DNA from: Leclercia adecarboxylata
GTDB taxonomy: Bacteria > Pseudomonadota > Gammaproteobacteria > Enterobacterales > Enterobacteriaceae
Assembly: GCF_006171285.1 (NCBI RefSeq)
Contig: NZ_CP040889.1
Location: forward strand, 62,001-126,000
Direction of reading: 5' to 3'
Length of the DNA stretch: 64,000 bases
Notes under the pieces: generated by a model
Told to the model about the DNA's origin: nothing
Seen by the model: only the letters and a program-made list of their open reading frames with translations
Databases searched by the model: none
In this document: positions 18,291 through 29,625 of the stretch, piece by piece
Numbering within the stretch: the stretch's first letter is position 1
How the letters are laid out: each line of letters begins with the position of its first letter
Position numbers and translations under genes: made by a program

Positions 18291-19898
18291 TTAACCTCTG
18301 TTGTATGTCGAATTCAGTGGAGCACGTTCTTTCAGGGACGGTGCAGCGGGCTTATTACGATTCAGATAACCGATGTTGTTGTTACCCCACAGGCAGTCGT
18401 AAGGCATACCGGCTAGCATCTCAACCGTGGCGCGGGCCTGCGGTGTCGCGGTCTCCGGCATTGCCCGGCCAGACTCACGCATTTTGGCCGTCTCTTCACG
18501 CAGCGTGCTGTGCGTCTGTAAGTTCAGCTTGAAGCGCAGCGACACCAGGAAGCCGCAGATCAGCACCAGGATAGTGCCCACGCTCAGGATCATCAGAATG
18601 GTGTGACTTACCCCTTCCGGCTGCACCTTCTGGCCGCTCACGAAGCCGGACATCTGCATCACAATCCCCACCAGCATGATGGCACCCGCCTGGGAGGCCT
18701 TACGGGTCAGGGTCATGATCCCGGCGAAGATCCCTTCACGGCGCTGGCCGGTGATGACTTCATCCACGTCAGCAATATAGGTGTAGGTGTTCCAGGGTAC
18801 GTAGTTGATCCCGCCGCGGCCGAGACCCGCCAGCGCAGAAACCAGCAGCAGCAGCGCGTAGATGTCGCTCATACCGGCATAATAGAGCCCGGCGTAAGAC
18901 ATGGAGGCCAGCCCAAACAGCACCACTACCATGCGGTACGACGGCGCAGGTCCAAAGCGGATGCACAGCGGGATCATGGCGATAACGGCGAGGAACTGGA
19001 AGATAGCCATGGTGCCCAGCAGGTTGGAGGCCATGGAGGCTTCCTGCATCAGGACGAAGACCACGTAATAGGTGAAGACCGCGTTGAAGACGTCCTGGGC
19101 GATATAGCCCCCGAGGTACATCCCCAGATGCTGACGGAAAATTTTGATCCGCAGTGTGGAACTCAGTTCAACGAACAGACGGTTCAGGCTCTGGCCGAGG
19201 GTCAGCTTTTTCTTCTCCTCTTCGGCGCGCAGCGCGGCTTCGCTCCACTCTTCACGAGGACGTTCCCAGGTGAAGAACCAGACGAAGGTCAGCATCAGGG
19301 CGCAGAGCACAGAGAACACCAGGCTGGCGTAGAAGAAGGAGACGGCGTTGTCTTTACCGAAGTGGGTCAGGAGAATACCCGGCAGGAAAGAGGCCAGAAT
19401 CGCCGACATCTGCGCCATAGAGATACGCGCGCCGGAGAATTTGGTTTTCTGTTTGAAATCGTCGGTCATCTCCGGCACCAGCGTTTCGTACGGGACCAGA
19501 ATCATGGTGTAGACGATATCGAAGATCAGATAGGTCAGCAGGTAGTACCAGAAGCCCATATCCCCGACCCACATCAGCGAGTAGCTGAAGACGCACGGGA
19601 TACCCAGCAGGATAAAGAACTTACGGCGGCCAAAACGTTTGCCAAGCCAGGTGGTGCCAAAGTTATCGGTCAGAAAGCCCATCAGCGGACTGACGACGGC
19701 ATCAAGCACCCTTGCCGCCGCGAAGATGAAGGTGGCCTCAATCGGCGTAAGGCCGCAGAAGGTCGTGTAGAAATACAACAGCCAGGCAGCGGTCAGCGCT
19801 GTGGTTCCCGCCCCGAGAAAATCGCCCGATCCGTAAGCAAGATAGTTCGCGAGTCCAATTTTACGTGTTTTGATTACCGTCGACCCTGTAAGTTTCAG
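18291..19898 (-). CDS. rhiT: GPH-family oligogalacturonide/rhamnogalacturonide symporter (RhiT-like), CTG start
   Basis: This 535-aa glycoside-pentoside-hexuronide:cation symporter has about twelve membrane helices (KIGLANYLAYGSGDFLGAGT, FGRRKFFILLGIPCVFSYSL, GGINYVPWNTYTYIADVDEV) and an unusual cytoplasmic tail. Family similarity begins at least 34 residues before the first TTG (19778), so the gene must start upstream. The only initiator-like codon in frame is CTG at 19898, five bases after GGGAG; homologues would have ATG here. It presumably imports the unsaturated disaccharides cut by the RhiN-like enzyme. A KdgR-like box lies 145 bases upstream. Confidence 0.85.
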   Translation of the reverse strand: MKLTGSTVIKTRKIGLANYLAYGSGDFLGAGTTALTAAWLLYFYTTFCGLTPIEATFIFAAARVLDAVVSPLMGFLTDNFGTTWLGKRFGRRKFFILLGIPCVFSYSLMWVGDMGFWYYLLTYLIFDIVYTMILVPYETLVPEMTDDFKQKTKFSGARISMAQMSAILASFLPGILLTHFGKDNAVSFFYASLVFSVLCALMLTFVWFFTWERPREEWSEAALRAEEEKKKLTLGQSLNRLFVELSSTLRIKIFRQHLGMYLGGYIAQDVFNAVFTYYVVFVLMQEASMASNLLGTMAIFQFLAVIAMIPLCIRFGPAPSYRMVVVLFGLASMSYAGLYYAGMSDIYALLLLVSALAGLGRGGINYVPWNTYTYIADVDEVITGQRREGIFAGIMTLTRKASQAGAIMLVGIVMQMSGFVSGQKVQPEGVSHTILMILSVGTILVLICGFLVSLRFKLNLQTHSTLREETAKMRESGRAMPETATPQARATVEMLAGMPYDCLWGNNNIGYLNRNKPAAPSLKERAPLNSTYNRG

Positions 19899-20042
19899 AT
19901 GACTCCCGGTTAACCCGGAGCTAACGGGAGTGACTACAGGGTTACAGTAAGAGTATCGCTATCGGGATACCTTTCTGTTTCTGCCATCACGACGGGGCAA
20001 CTGGCAAAAATGCAAAGAGATTTACTACGCGCGTCACTCTTT

Positions 20043-20061
20043 TATAAAACAGCGTTTCTCT
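20043..20061 (-). promoter_or_regulatory. Candidate KdgR operator
   Basis: On the minus strand AGAGAAACGCTGTTTTATA matches the KdgR consensus AATRAAAYRNYRTTTYATT, recalled from the literature, at 16 of 19 positions, including both AAAY and RTTT arms. KdgR represses pectin-catabolism genes until ketodeoxygluconate accumulates. The site lies upstream of the rhiT-rhiN pair. Confidence 0.6.
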
Positions 20062-20090
20062 TGCTTCAAAAGGCGGGGTCAAAAATGAGA

Positions 20091-20120
20091 GCCAGTCATC
20101 AGAATGGCCTGATAACTGGC
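20091..20120 (-). terminator. flhBAE operon terminator candidate
   Basis: GCCAGTTATCAG and CTGATGACTGGC form a 12-bp stem with one mismatch, followed by TCTCATTTTTG on the minus strand, 15 bases past the flhE stop. Confidence 0.6.
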
Positions 20121-20134
20121 GAAAAAGCGGGCAT

Positions 20135-20527
20135 TTAGCGGTAATTCACAATCACTTCGTTACGCTGGACCTTCAGAGCGGGGATCAGGCGACCGCCGCC
20201 GGGGACTTCCCAGATAAAGCGCAGCGGCTCTACGGCGGGCACGTTATTAAAGGCATTTGTCGTGCCGCTGGCCCCGTCCAGTTCGGTGCAGCGAGCCTGG
20301 GAGCAGAGCCGCACCCTAAGCCCGGCGGGGATCGGGCCATTCAGCTCGTAGCGCCAGGCCACCAGGGTCATCAGGCCAGACACCGGCTGCTTCGCCGACA
20401 GCGGGCGTGACGACGCCGCCACGCCACGGTTGGTGAGGGTCAGGCCGATACTGCTGTCCTGCCATGCCCCCTCCCCTGCGGCCTGAGCCATCATCGGCAA
20501 AACCAGTACCCAGAGTAATTTACGCAT
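20135..20527 (-). CDS. flhE: Flagellar protein FlhE
   Basis: FlhE is a periplasmic protein of the flagellar regulon, linked to control of proton leak through the export apparatus and to swarming. The 130-aa product has a signal peptide (MRKLLWVLVLPMMAQAAG) and two Cys in CSQARC. The ATG at 20527 overlaps the flhA stop (TGATG) and gives the E. coli length; a GTG one codon earlier is less likely. Last gene of flhBAE. Confidence 0.93.
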   Translation of the reverse strand: MRKLLWVLVLPMMAQAAGEGAWQDSSIGLTLTNRGVAASSRPLSAKQPVSGLMTLVAWRYELNGPIPAGLRVRLCSQARCTELDGASGTTNAFNNVPAVEPLRFIWEVPGGGRLIPALKVQRNEVIVNYR

Positions 20528-22605
20528 CACTGGCCTCCAATGCTGGCGGTCATGCGGATGTGGCGATTGTCCGACAGCTCCATATTCGACAGCACCACCA
20601 GCTGTGTCAGGCTGCGGCGCAGGAAGCGCGAGAGCAGCGGACGCAGGGCGTGATTGACCAGCAGCACCGGCGGTGCGCCGAGCATCTCCTGACGCTGTAA
20701 CGCCTCCTGGGTTTGCGCCAGCAGACGATCCGCCAGCCCCGGCTCCAGACCGCCGCCGCCCTGCAGCGCCTGCAGGAGCAGACGTTCAAGCGGCGTGTCG
20801 AGGCCAATAACCTGCACTTCGCCGGTGCCCGGGAACCACTGCTGGGTGATGGCGCGGCCCAGCGCCACGCGCACCACCGCCGTCAGTTCGTGCGGATCGT
20901 TTTGCAGCGGCGCATGTTCGGCCAGGGTCTCCAGAATGGTACGCATATCGCGGATCGGCACTTTCTCGTCGAGCAGGTTCTGCAGGACCTTGTGCAGCGT
21001 GGTCAGGGTCAGGACGCCCGGAACCAGATCTTCGGTCAGCTTCGGCATCTCCTGGGTCACGCGATCGAGGAGCTGCTGCGCCTCCTGGCGGCCAAACAGC
21101 TCTGCCGAGAACTGGCCAATCAGGTGGTTAAGGTGCGTTGCCACGACGGTACTGGCTTCCACCACGGTATAGCCCTGGATTTGCGCCTGCTCTTTCAGGG
21201 CGCTTTCAATCCAGATAGCCGCCAGGCCAAAGGCCGGGTCAATGGTCTGTTCACCCGGCAGCGTCCCCGCCGCGGTGCCCGGGTTAATCGCCAGCCAGCG
21301 CCCCGGATAGGCGTCACCGCTGCCGATCTCAACCCCTTTCATCAGGATACGGTAGCGCGCAGGAGGCAGATCCATATTGTCGCGGATATGCACCACCGGC
21401 GGCAGGAAGCCCATGTCCTGGGCGAATTTTTTACGGATACTGCGGATACGCCCCAGCAGTTCGCCGTCCTGCTGGAAATCAACCATCGGGATCAGGCGAT
21501 AGCCCACTTCCATGCCCAGGGAGTCTTCCAGCTGAACGTCATTCCAGGTGGCTTCCACCGCCTGGGTGTTTTCCGGCATTTTAACCGGTGCAGGCTCGCT
21601 CTTCGGTTTGGTTTCGCGGCCACGTATCCACCAGGCCAGCCCCAGCAGCGCGGCGGTAAACAGCAGAAAGACGAAGTTCGGCATGCCCGGCACCAGGCCC
21701 AGCAGACCGAGAACCCCCGCCGACAGCATCAGCACGTTCGGGTTGGCGAACAGCTGAGTCACCATTTGCTCGCCGACGTCCTGATCGGTGGCGACGCGGG
21801 TCACGATCACACCGGCTGCGGTGGAGATCACCAGCGCCGGGATCTGGGCGACCAGGCCGTCACCGATGGTCAGCAGGGTGTAGCTCTCTGCCGCCTGCCC
21901 CATCGCCATCCCGTGCTGGAGAACCCCAACCAGCAGGCCGCCCACCACGTTGATCACCATGATCAGGATCCCGGCGATGGCGTCGCCGCGAACAAACTTA
22001 CTCGCACCGTCCATCGAGCCGTAGAAGTCCGCTTCCTGGGTCACTTCGGCACGGCGTTTTTTCGCTTCATCTTCGCCAATCAGACCGGCGTTCAGATCGG
22101 CGTCAATCGCCATCTGTTTACCGGGCATCCCGTCCAGCACGAAACGCGCGCCAACTTCTGCGATACGCCCCGCACCTTTGGTGATCACCATAAAGTTGAT
22201 GATCACGAGGATGATGAACACCACGATCCCGATGGCAAAGTTGCCACCCACCAGGAAGTGGCCAAAGGCCTCAACCACCTTACCTGCCGCAGCGCCGCCG
22301 GTATGGCCCTCCATCAGAATGATACGGGTGGAGGCCACGTTCAGCGCCAGACGCAGCAGCGTGGTGAACAGCAGGATCGTCGGGAAGGCAGCAAACTCCA
22401 GCGTGCGCTGGGTGAACATTGCCACCAGCAGCACCATAATGGAGAGCGCGATGTTGAAGGTGAAAAGCAGGTCGAGGATAAATGCCGGCAGCGGCAATAC
22501 CATCATCGACAGAATTAGCAGGATGAGGATCGGCCCGGCCATAATCTGCCATTGGGTCGATTTCAGGTTGCTCGGCAAGCGCAACATTGCCACCAGATTA
22601 GCCAT
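20527..22605 (-). CDS. flhA: Flagellar export gate protein FlhA
   Basis: FlhA forms the nonameric export gate of the flagellar type III secretion system and uses the proton gradient to unfold and export substrates. The 692-aa product equals the E. coli length: eight N-terminal membrane helices, the FHIPEP-type loop (GAGRIAEVGARFVLDGMPGKQMAIDADL) and a cytoplasmic domain that binds chaperone-substrate complexes. It overlaps flhB by eight bases and flhE by one base. Confidence 0.98.
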   Translation of the reverse strand: MANLVAMLRLPSNLKSTQWQIMAGPILILLILSMMVLPLPAFILDLLFTFNIALSIMVLLVAMFTQRTLEFAAFPTILLFTTLLRLALNVASTRIILMEGHTGGAAAGKVVEAFGHFLVGGNFAIGIVVFIILVIINFMVITKGAGRIAEVGARFVLDGMPGKQMAIDADLNAGLIGEDEAKKRRAEVTQEADFYGSMDGASKFVRGDAIAGILIMVINVVGGLLVGVLQHGMAMGQAAESYTLLTIGDGLVAQIPALVISTAAGVIVTRVATDQDVGEQMVTQLFANPNVLMLSAGVLGLLGLVPGMPNFVFLLFTAALLGLAWWIRGRETKPKSEPAPVKMPENTQAVEATWNDVQLEDSLGMEVGYRLIPMVDFQQDGELLGRIRSIRKKFAQDMGFLPPVVHIRDNMDLPPARYRILMKGVEIGSGDAYPGRWLAINPGTAAGTLPGEQTIDPAFGLAAIWIESALKEQAQIQGYTVVEASTVVATHLNHLIGQFSAELFGRQEAQQLLDRVTQEMPKLTEDLVPGVLTLTTLHKVLQNLLDEKVPIRDMRTILETLAEHAPLQNDPHELTAVVRVALGRAITQQWFPGTGEVQVIGLDTPLERLLLQALQGGGGLEPGLADRLLAQTQEALQRQEMLGAPPVLLVNHALRPLLSRFLRRSLTQLVVLSNMELSDNRHIRMTASIGGQ

Positions 22606-23746
22606 CAGAGTCCTTCTCGTTCATAAAATCCAGCGCGGCAGGCACCGGGAGATTCTCAGGTTTCACAGGCCGTTGACCGCCCGCCAGACGCCAGCGTTTC
22701 AACTGCCATACCCACGCCAGTACTTCCGCTACCGCGGCGTACAACTGGCCCGGGATTTGTTGTCCAATTTCTGCATGCCGGTAGAGCGCACGCGCCAGCG
22801 GCGGAGCTTCCAGCATCGGAATACGATTTTCATTACCAATTTCACGGATGCGCAGCGCGATAAGCCCTGCCCCTTTCGCCACCACTTTTGGCGCGCTCAT
22901 TTTGTCTTCGTCATACTGCAGCGCAACGGAGTAGTGGGTCGGGTTGGTGACAATCACATCCGCTTTCGGCACATCTTCCATCATCCGGCGACGTGCGGCG
23001 GCGCGCTGCATCTGGCGAATACGCCCTTTAACGTGCGGGTCGCCTTCCATCTGCTTATGTTCGTCACGAATGTCCTGGCGGGACATGCGCAGTTTTTTAA
23101 TGTGGCTGTAAATCTGGAAGAAAACGTCAAAGCCGACCATCGGGATAATGGAGAGCACCACCAGCAGCGAACAGAGCCCCACCAGATTGAGCGCGTTGCG
23201 CATGGCGGTGAACGGTGATTCGCTGATCAGGCGCATCATCTCCGGCCAGTTGTGCCAGATAAAAAATCCCGCCACGCTGCCCATTAGCGTCGCTTTCATC
23301 AACGCTTTCAGCAGTTCGGCAGCGGTCTGGGCCGAGAACATCTTCGCGATACCGGGCAGCGGGTTCAGTTTAGAAAATTTAAACTGCAGCGATTTACCGC
23401 TAAACACCAGCCCGCCCAGCATCACCGGCGACACGATAGCCACCAGCACCACGCCGGTAATGAGCGGCAGCAGCGCGACCATCGCGCCTTTGATCAGCAG
23501 GATAATCTGGCTGAGGATCAGGTTAGGGTCGTTGACCATGCTGTGATCGAAGCGCAACCCGGCCGAGAGCATACCGGCCAGCCTGCGGGCAAGGGACTCC
23601 CCGCCTATCCAGATAATGCACACGCCAACTAATAAAATCAGCAGCGAGGTGAGTTCTCGGGATCGGGGTATTTGCCCGTCCTCACGCGCTTTTTCAAGTC
23701 GGTGGGGTGTGGGGGCTTCTGTTTTGTCGTCGCTGTCTTCTGCCAC
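22598..23746 (-). CDS. flhB: Flagellar export switch protein FlhB
   Basis: FlhB sets substrate specificity of the flagellar export gate, switching from hook to filament after autocleavage. The NPTH cleavage motif is present (VTNPTHYSVALQYD) after four membrane helices. The GTG at 23746 is preferred: it gives 382 aa, equal to E. coli, and places AEDSDDKTEAPTPHRLEKAR at the start; an ATG three codons earlier is possible. Its upstream promoter must lie in the 120-base gap before the accessory HTH gene. Confidence 0.97.
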   Translation of the reverse strand: MAEDSDDKTEAPTPHRLEKAREDGQIPRSRELTSLLILLVGVCIIWIGGESLARRLAGMLSAGLRFDHSMVNDPNLILSQIILLIKGAMVALLPLITGVVLVAIVSPVMLGGLVFSGKSLQFKFSKLNPLPGIAKMFSAQTAAELLKALMKATLMGSVAGFFIWHNWPEMMRLISESPFTAMRNALNLVGLCSLLVVLSIIPMVGFDVFFQIYSHIKKLRMSRQDIRDEHKQMEGDPHVKGRIRQMQRAAARRRMMEDVPKADVIVTNPTHYSVALQYDEDKMSAPKVVAKGAGLIALRIREIGNENRIPMLEAPPLARALYRHAEIGQQIPGQLYAAVAEVLAWVWQLKRWRLAGGQRPVKPENLPVPAALDFMNEKDSDG

Positions 23747-23866
23747 GGCAAGCATCTCGCAGGTAGAGGTCTGGACGATATGATGCCAAAGCCGCGCGTG
23801 ACCAATGGGTTAATTAGGGGCGATAAAAGGGCTGATTTAGGCTATTCGGTCGTATCAGCGAGGGGA

Positions 23867-24430
23867 TTACCCCTGCAAAGCCTGTTTGCGACGGCGTGCC
23901 ACCAGCGATGCGGCGAGGGAGCCAATCTCTTCAAAGTCCGTTGAGACGCTGTTTCTTAATATCAGGTTCCACTTGCTGAGCACCCGCGCGTTCACCACCA
24001 GCTCGCTCTCCTCGGTTAACCGTCCATTGCTGGCAAGCCAGTTCGCCACATCTGCCCACTCCCAAAGCGGGGACTGGCCAGCGATCCGCTGAATGGGGCA
24101 AGGGAAATCGCCGCCGCCACGCGTGCCATCTTTCAGCATGGCGATAGCCTGACGGGACATATCAGTCATCTCCGCGATGTCGCTCAGGCCGACCAGAGCA
24201 GAGTCGACAGACTGTACGATCGCCCCGACGCCAGCAGATTCAATGTTGTCGACCGCAGAGGCGATAGCGTCATTTAATGTTTCAGCCTCCCGATCAAAGG
24301 TGAGATAGACGGAGTTGCCATATGCGCAGATCAGCGCATCGCCACAGCCGCTTGCATACAGTGCGTCTTCCAGTCCTTCAGTCCCGCAGGTTACGCCTGA
24401 GAGGGTCAGAGTGAAGTTAAACAGCGCCAT
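23867..24430 (-). CDS. HTH DNA-binding protein, possible antitoxin of a two-gene module
   Basis: The 187-aa protein has an N-terminal alpha/beta segment (MALFNFTLTLSGVTCGTEGL) and an AlpA/MerR-like helix-turn-helix (LSDIAEMTDMSRQAIAMLKD followed by FPCPIQRIAGQSPLWEWADV, about residues 82-135) with a helical tail. From memory, this protein regularly follows a small Cys/His-containing protein like the one encoded at 24508-24732. The pair occupies the flhB-cheZ junction, where K-12 has no gene. A good AGAGG ribosome site precedes the ATG. The pairing suggests an autoregulated toxin-antitoxin operon; this is inferred. Confidence 0.75.
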   Translation of the reverse strand: MALFNFTLTLSGVTCGTEGLEDALYASGCGDALICAYGNSVYLTFDREAETLNDAIASAVDNIESAGVGAIVQSVDSALVGLSDIAEMTDMSRQAIAMLKDGTRGGGDFPCPIQRIAGQSPLWEWADVANWLASNGRLTEESELVVNARVLSKWNLILRNSVSTDFEEIGSLAASLVARRRKQALQG

Positions 24431-24507
24431 AATACCTCTTTATTTTGTTGTTAGCGTTTCTTTGTATTCGATAAGGCATGGCCGCAACCACGCCTTACCG
24501 GGCGAAA

Positions 24508-24732
24508 TCAAAGGCAATGATTTACGTTGCGAATGATTTGCATGGCATGGTTTTCCGCATTTTTCGGCGTCGACCATACGCTCATCTGGTGATCCCGATG
24601 TTCACCTTCTGGGTTACCACAGCGTAGCTTGCAAAAGCAGTGCGCTGAATGTCCTGGTGGCACCCAAACCCAGCCCTTACTCAGGGCATATTCAACAGCC
24701 TCCTGAATATGCTTGTTCGGATGTTTCTTCAT
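24508..24732 (-). CDS. Small unknown protein, possible toxin partner of the HTH gene
   Basis: The 74-aa protein (NKHIQEAVEYALSKGWVWVP, GHSAHCFCKLRCG, MSVWSTPKNAENHAMQIIRN) has a short helix then strands, with a Gly-His-Ser-Ala-His segment placed as in small HicA-type double-stranded-RNA-binding-fold toxins. GGAGG lies only three bases before the ATG. It is 77 bases upstream of the HTH gene in the same direction, and the two probably form one transcript. Toxicity is not shown by the sequence. Confidence 0.65.
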   Translation of the reverse strand: MKKHPNKHIQEAVEYALSKGWVWVPPGHSAHCFCKLRCGNPEGEHRDHQMSVWSTPKNAENHAMQIIRNVNHCL

Positions 24733-24946
24733 TTGCCTCCGTTAACAGGATCCTATTGCATGTGTTGACAACTGTCAACGGCAATATTTCATGCACGTCC
24801 GTGTCGCCACGTTCCCGCTTTTGCTGTCTACGGCCAGCAAAAGCCCTGCAAAGACTAACAGAATTAATGCATTAGAAAGGGTTGATGTCACGGCGAAATA
24901 TCGGTTCTGGAAGGCGGGTCGTAAAGAGGGATGAAACGGATGTATA

Positions 24947-24974
24947 AAGAAAAACGCCACCTTTGCAGGTGGCA
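24947..24974 (-). terminator. cheZ terminator
   Basis: GCCACCT GCAA AGGTGGC followed by GTTTTTCTTT on the minus strand, 13 bases past cheZ. It closes the tar-to-cheZ operon and isolates the accessory pair and flhBAE. Confidence 0.9.
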
Positions 24975-24986
24975 TTTCTGCAAGGC

Positions 24987-25631
24987 TCAGAAGCCTAAGC
25001 TGTCCAGCAGGTCGTCCACCTGGTCCTGGCTTGCCACGACACCGGCTTTGGTGGTGTCGAGCTGTGGGCCATTCAGCAGGCTTTCGTTTTCGCGTTGCGG
25101 ACGCGCGGAAGGCTCCGGCATGTTCTCCAGCAGCACCATCAACAGCTGGCGCTCAATCTCCTGGATCACGTCCATCATGCGCTTGATCACCTGACCGGTA
25201 AGGTCCTGGAAATCCTGCGCCATCATGATCTCCAGCAGCTGCGCATTGGTGAAGCTGGTATGACCCGGCACGGCACCCAGGTACTGACGCGTATCGGTGA
25301 CCAGTTCGCGGGCGTCGGACAGTTCGATTGGGTTTTCGAACCAGTCGTCCCAGCGTTTGGTCAGCGCTTTTGCGCCCTTTTCCATCTCGTCCTGATGCGG
25401 CTGTGACGCTTCAACACTGTTCAGCGCACGCTCTGCCGCCTGGGCAGTCATCTGTACAACATAATCAAGACGGTCACGGGCATCAGGAATTGCTTCCGCC
25501 GCCTCTGCAATCGCCTGATCCAGTCCCAGCTCACGCAGGCTGTCGCGCAACATGCGCGTCAGGCTGCCGATCCGGGCAATTATGTCGCCGGGTGAATGCT
25601 CATCCGTAGGTTTAATCGAAGGCTGCATCAT
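24987..25631 (-). CDS. cheZ: CheY-P phosphatase CheZ
   Basis: CheZ dephosphorylates CheY-P to end the tumble signal. The 214-aa four-helix-bundle protein contains the active-site helix with the catalytic Gln ([20 protein letters not shown]) and the C-terminal CheY-binding peptide ([16 protein letters not shown]). Same length as in E. coli. Last gene of the operon, ten bases after cheY. Confidence 0.98.
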   Translation of the reverse strand: MMQPSIKPTDEHSPGDIIARIGSLTRMLRDSLRELGLDQAIAEAAEAIPDARDRLDYVVQMTAQAAERALNSVEASQPHQDEMEKGAKALTKRWDDWFENPIELSDARELVTDTRQYLGAVPGHTSFTNAQLLEIMMAQDFQDLTGQVIKRMMDVIQEIERQLLMVLLENMPEPSARPQRENESLLNGPQLDTTKAGVVASQDQVDDLLDSLGF

Positions 25632-25641
25632 CTCCCGTACC

Positions 25642-27093
<1,452 letters not shown>

Positions 27094-27097
<4 letters not shown>

Positions 27098-27960
27098 GCT
27101 TTATCCTTACTCAGCGCATATACCGTCTGGCCACGCAGGCTAAACTCGCGCACAAGATTGCTGAAGTTCTCCGAGTGCCCGGCAAACAGTAAACCGTCAG
27201 GTTTGAGCAACGGAACAAAGCGGCGCAGGATCTCCTGCTGCGTCGTTTTGTCAAAATAAATCATCACGTTACGACAGAAAATGGCGTCAAACGGCCCCGC
27301 CACGTTGTACTGCTTCTCCAGCAGGTTGAGCATGGAGAACTCCACCGCATTCGCCAGCTCACTGCGCACCCGCACCAGCCCTTCGTGCGGACCGGTACCG
27401 CGCATGAAGTAGCGCTGAAGCTGCTGGGGTGACAGCGTCTTCAGCTCTTCCTGGCGGTAGATCCCGCTCTGCGCTTTTTGCAGCACTTCGGTATCGATAT
27501 CGCTGGCGATCACCTTCCAGCGGCCCGGCGCGGTGCCAAGGGTGTCGGCCAGGGTAATGGCGAGCGAGTAAGGCTCCTCCCCGGTCGACGCCGCCGCGCT
27601 CCAGACGCGGTACTCACCGCTGCGACGGCGCGCATGCTCCGCCAGCACCGGGAAGTGATGCGCTTCGCGGAAAAAGGCGGTCAGGTTGGTGGTCAGGGAG
27701 TTGATAAACGCCTGCCACTCCGCGCTGTTCGGGTTGGCTTCCAGCATCCCCAGATAGCGGCCAAAATCATCCAGTTCGAGCGTTCGCAGGCGACGCACAA
27801 GACGGTTGTAGACCATGTCCCGCTTGTGATCGGCAAGCACAATCCCCGCACGCTGGTAGATTAACTGACATATCCGACGGAAATGCGCATCGGACAGCGC
27901 AAGGCGCTGTGTCATCTGTAACAATAATGACGATTGCCCTGAGGGCAGTGGTGATGTCAT
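27094..27960 (-). CDS. cheR: Receptor methyltransferase CheR
   Basis: CheR methylates receptor glutamates using SAM, opposing CheB. The 288-aa protein has the N-terminal helical domain, SAM-binding segment ([19 protein letters not shown]) and the beta-subdomain that docks on the receptor NWETF tail. Tar in this window carries that tail; Tap does not. Confidence 0.97.
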
Positions 27961-27979
27961 AGCGCCTTCTTAATCACTT

Positions 27980-29581
27980 TCAGGATCCGACTGGCACGGT
28001 CTGCGACCGTCCGACTTCTGTTACTGCTTCAACACGTTCATTCACATTAAAAACAGCCACCAGCGAGGTGAGATGATCCGCCTGGCCGGCTAACTGGTCG
28101 GTGGCCGCCGCGGCCTCTTCTACCAGCGCGGCGTTCTGCTGGGTCACCTGATCCATCTGGCTTACCGCCAGCGCCACCTGCTCAATGCCGCGGCGCTGTT
28201 CATCGGATGCTGAGGCGATTTCGCCCATGATGTCGTTCACCTGGGTGACCGAACTGACGATCTCGGTCATGGTTTTCGCCGCGGTATCCACCAGCTCAGA
28301 ACCCTGCTGGACGCGCGACACCGACTCTTCAATCAGCACCTTAATCTCTTTCGCCGCGTTGGCGCTGCGGCTCGCCAGGTTACGTACCTCACCGGCTACC
28401 ACCGCAAAACCACGCCCCTGTTCTCCCGCGCGGGCGGCTTCGACGGCGGCGTTCAGCGCCAGGATGTTGGTCTGGAACGCAATGCCGTCGATAACGCTTA
28501 TAATGTCGCCAATCTTTTGCGAACTGGTGGCGATCTCATTCATGGTGTTCGCCACCCGGGAAGCCTGTTCGCCCCCCTTCTTCGCCGTCTGCGCCGCGCT
28601 CTTCGCCAGGCCGGACGCCTGACGGGCGTTGTCGGCGTTCTGGCCGACGGTGGCGGTCAACTGCTCCATGCTGGCCGCCGTTTGCGCCAGGGACGCCGCC
28701 TGCTGCTCGGTGCGCGAAGAGAGATCGTTATTGCCTTCGGCAATTTCGGAGATCCCGGTGTGCATGGCGTAGCTGCCCTGACGCACCTCGGATACCGTCT
28801 CACGCAACGAGCCCTGCATCGTTTTCAGGCTGGCGAAAATGGCCGAAATTTCGTTTTTGCCGTACACCGCCACCGGCCGCGCCAGATCGCCTTTCGCAAT
28901 GCTGTCGAAATGGCTGCTGATGATCGCCAGCGGCTGGACAATCATCTTGCGCGACCAGAGCAGCGCGGCGCTGGTCAGTAACGCCGCCAGCACAATCATG
29001 GTGGCGAAAATCACCCCGGACATGTGGTAGCTGTTGCGGCTGTCGTTGCTCGCCATCTGCACAAAGCCGTTCATCTCCTGCTGCCAGGCGTCAGTGCTGG
29101 CGTCAAACGCCGCCTGCGACTCCTGCACTGGCGCGGTCAGAAAATCGGACAGCTGGTTGTTCTCAAGCCAGGTGGCCTGGTGCTCCAGATCGCCATACCA
29201 CTGGCTGAAGGCGCCCTGCATGGCCTTTTTCAGCTCGGCGTCTTTGACGCTTATCGCCGCCTGTTGGTTAAACGTCTTATAGAGCTCGCCCGCCTGCTTC
29301 AGGCTGCTGCGCGCGGTGGTCATCAGCCCCTTGATGTCATCGGGCGGATAGCTCAGCGCGGTTAAGGTGCCCGCTTTATTCAGTGCCGTACTGGCCTGCA
29401 GCAATACTGCCCGGCTCTGGGTAAGCAGCGCGCGCTGTTGATTGCTGCTCTCCATCTCCTGCAAATTCTGATAACCATCGCGAAAAGCCCAGAACGACAA
29501 GCCATTACTGCCAACCTGCAACACCCCGCACAGAATCAAAATCAAAAACAGGGTGGTCGAGATACGAATACGATTTAACAT
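27980..29581 (-). CDS. tap: Methyl-accepting chemotaxis protein Tap
   Basis: Tap is the dipeptide and pyrimidine receptor of enterobacteria. The 533-aa protein has the E. coli Tap N-terminus ([20 protein letters not shown]), a periplasmic ligand domain, a second membrane helix, HAMP and the conserved signalling hairpin ([20 protein letters not shown]). The NWETF CheR/CheB docking tail is absent (ends VPVGS), as in E. coli Tap, a low-abundance receptor. The ATG at 29581 follows GGGAG. Confidence 0.95.
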   Translation of the reverse strand: MLNRIRISTTLFLILILCGVLQVGSNGLSFWAFRDGYQNLQEMESSNQQRALLTQSRAVLLQASTALNKAGTLTALSYPPDDIKGLMTTARSSLKQAGELYKTFNQQAAISVKDAELKKAMQGAFSQWYGDLEHQATWLENNQLSDFLTAPVQESQAAFDASTDAWQQEMNGFVQMASNDSRNSYHMSGVIFATMIVLAALLTSAALLWSRKMIVQPLAIISSHFDSIAKGDLARPVAVYGKNEISAIFASLKTMQGSLRETVSEVRQGSYAMHTGISEIAEGNNDLSSRTEQQAASLAQTAASMEQLTATVGQNADNARQASGLAKSAAQTAKKGGEQASRVANTMNEIATSSQKIGDIISVIDGIAFQTNILALNAAVEAARAGEQGRGFAVVAGEVRNLASRSANAAKEIKVLIEESVSRVQQGSELVDTAAKTMTEIVSSVTQVNDIMGEIASASDEQRRGIEQVALAVSQMDQVTQQNAALVEEAAAATDQLAGQADHLTSLVAVFNVNERVEAVTEVGRSQTVPVGS

Positions 29582-29625
29582 CCACGCTCCCATTTAGCGG
29601 CCAGCAGCCGCGATTTAACGTACGA

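Noticed and set aside
18291..19778. Transporter starting at TTG 19778
   Set aside because: Would remove the first conserved helix (KIGLANYLAYGSGDFLGAGT) that is encoded in frame upstream.
20713..22518. 601-codon plus-strand ORF
   Set aside because: Antisense shadow of flhA with no domain features.
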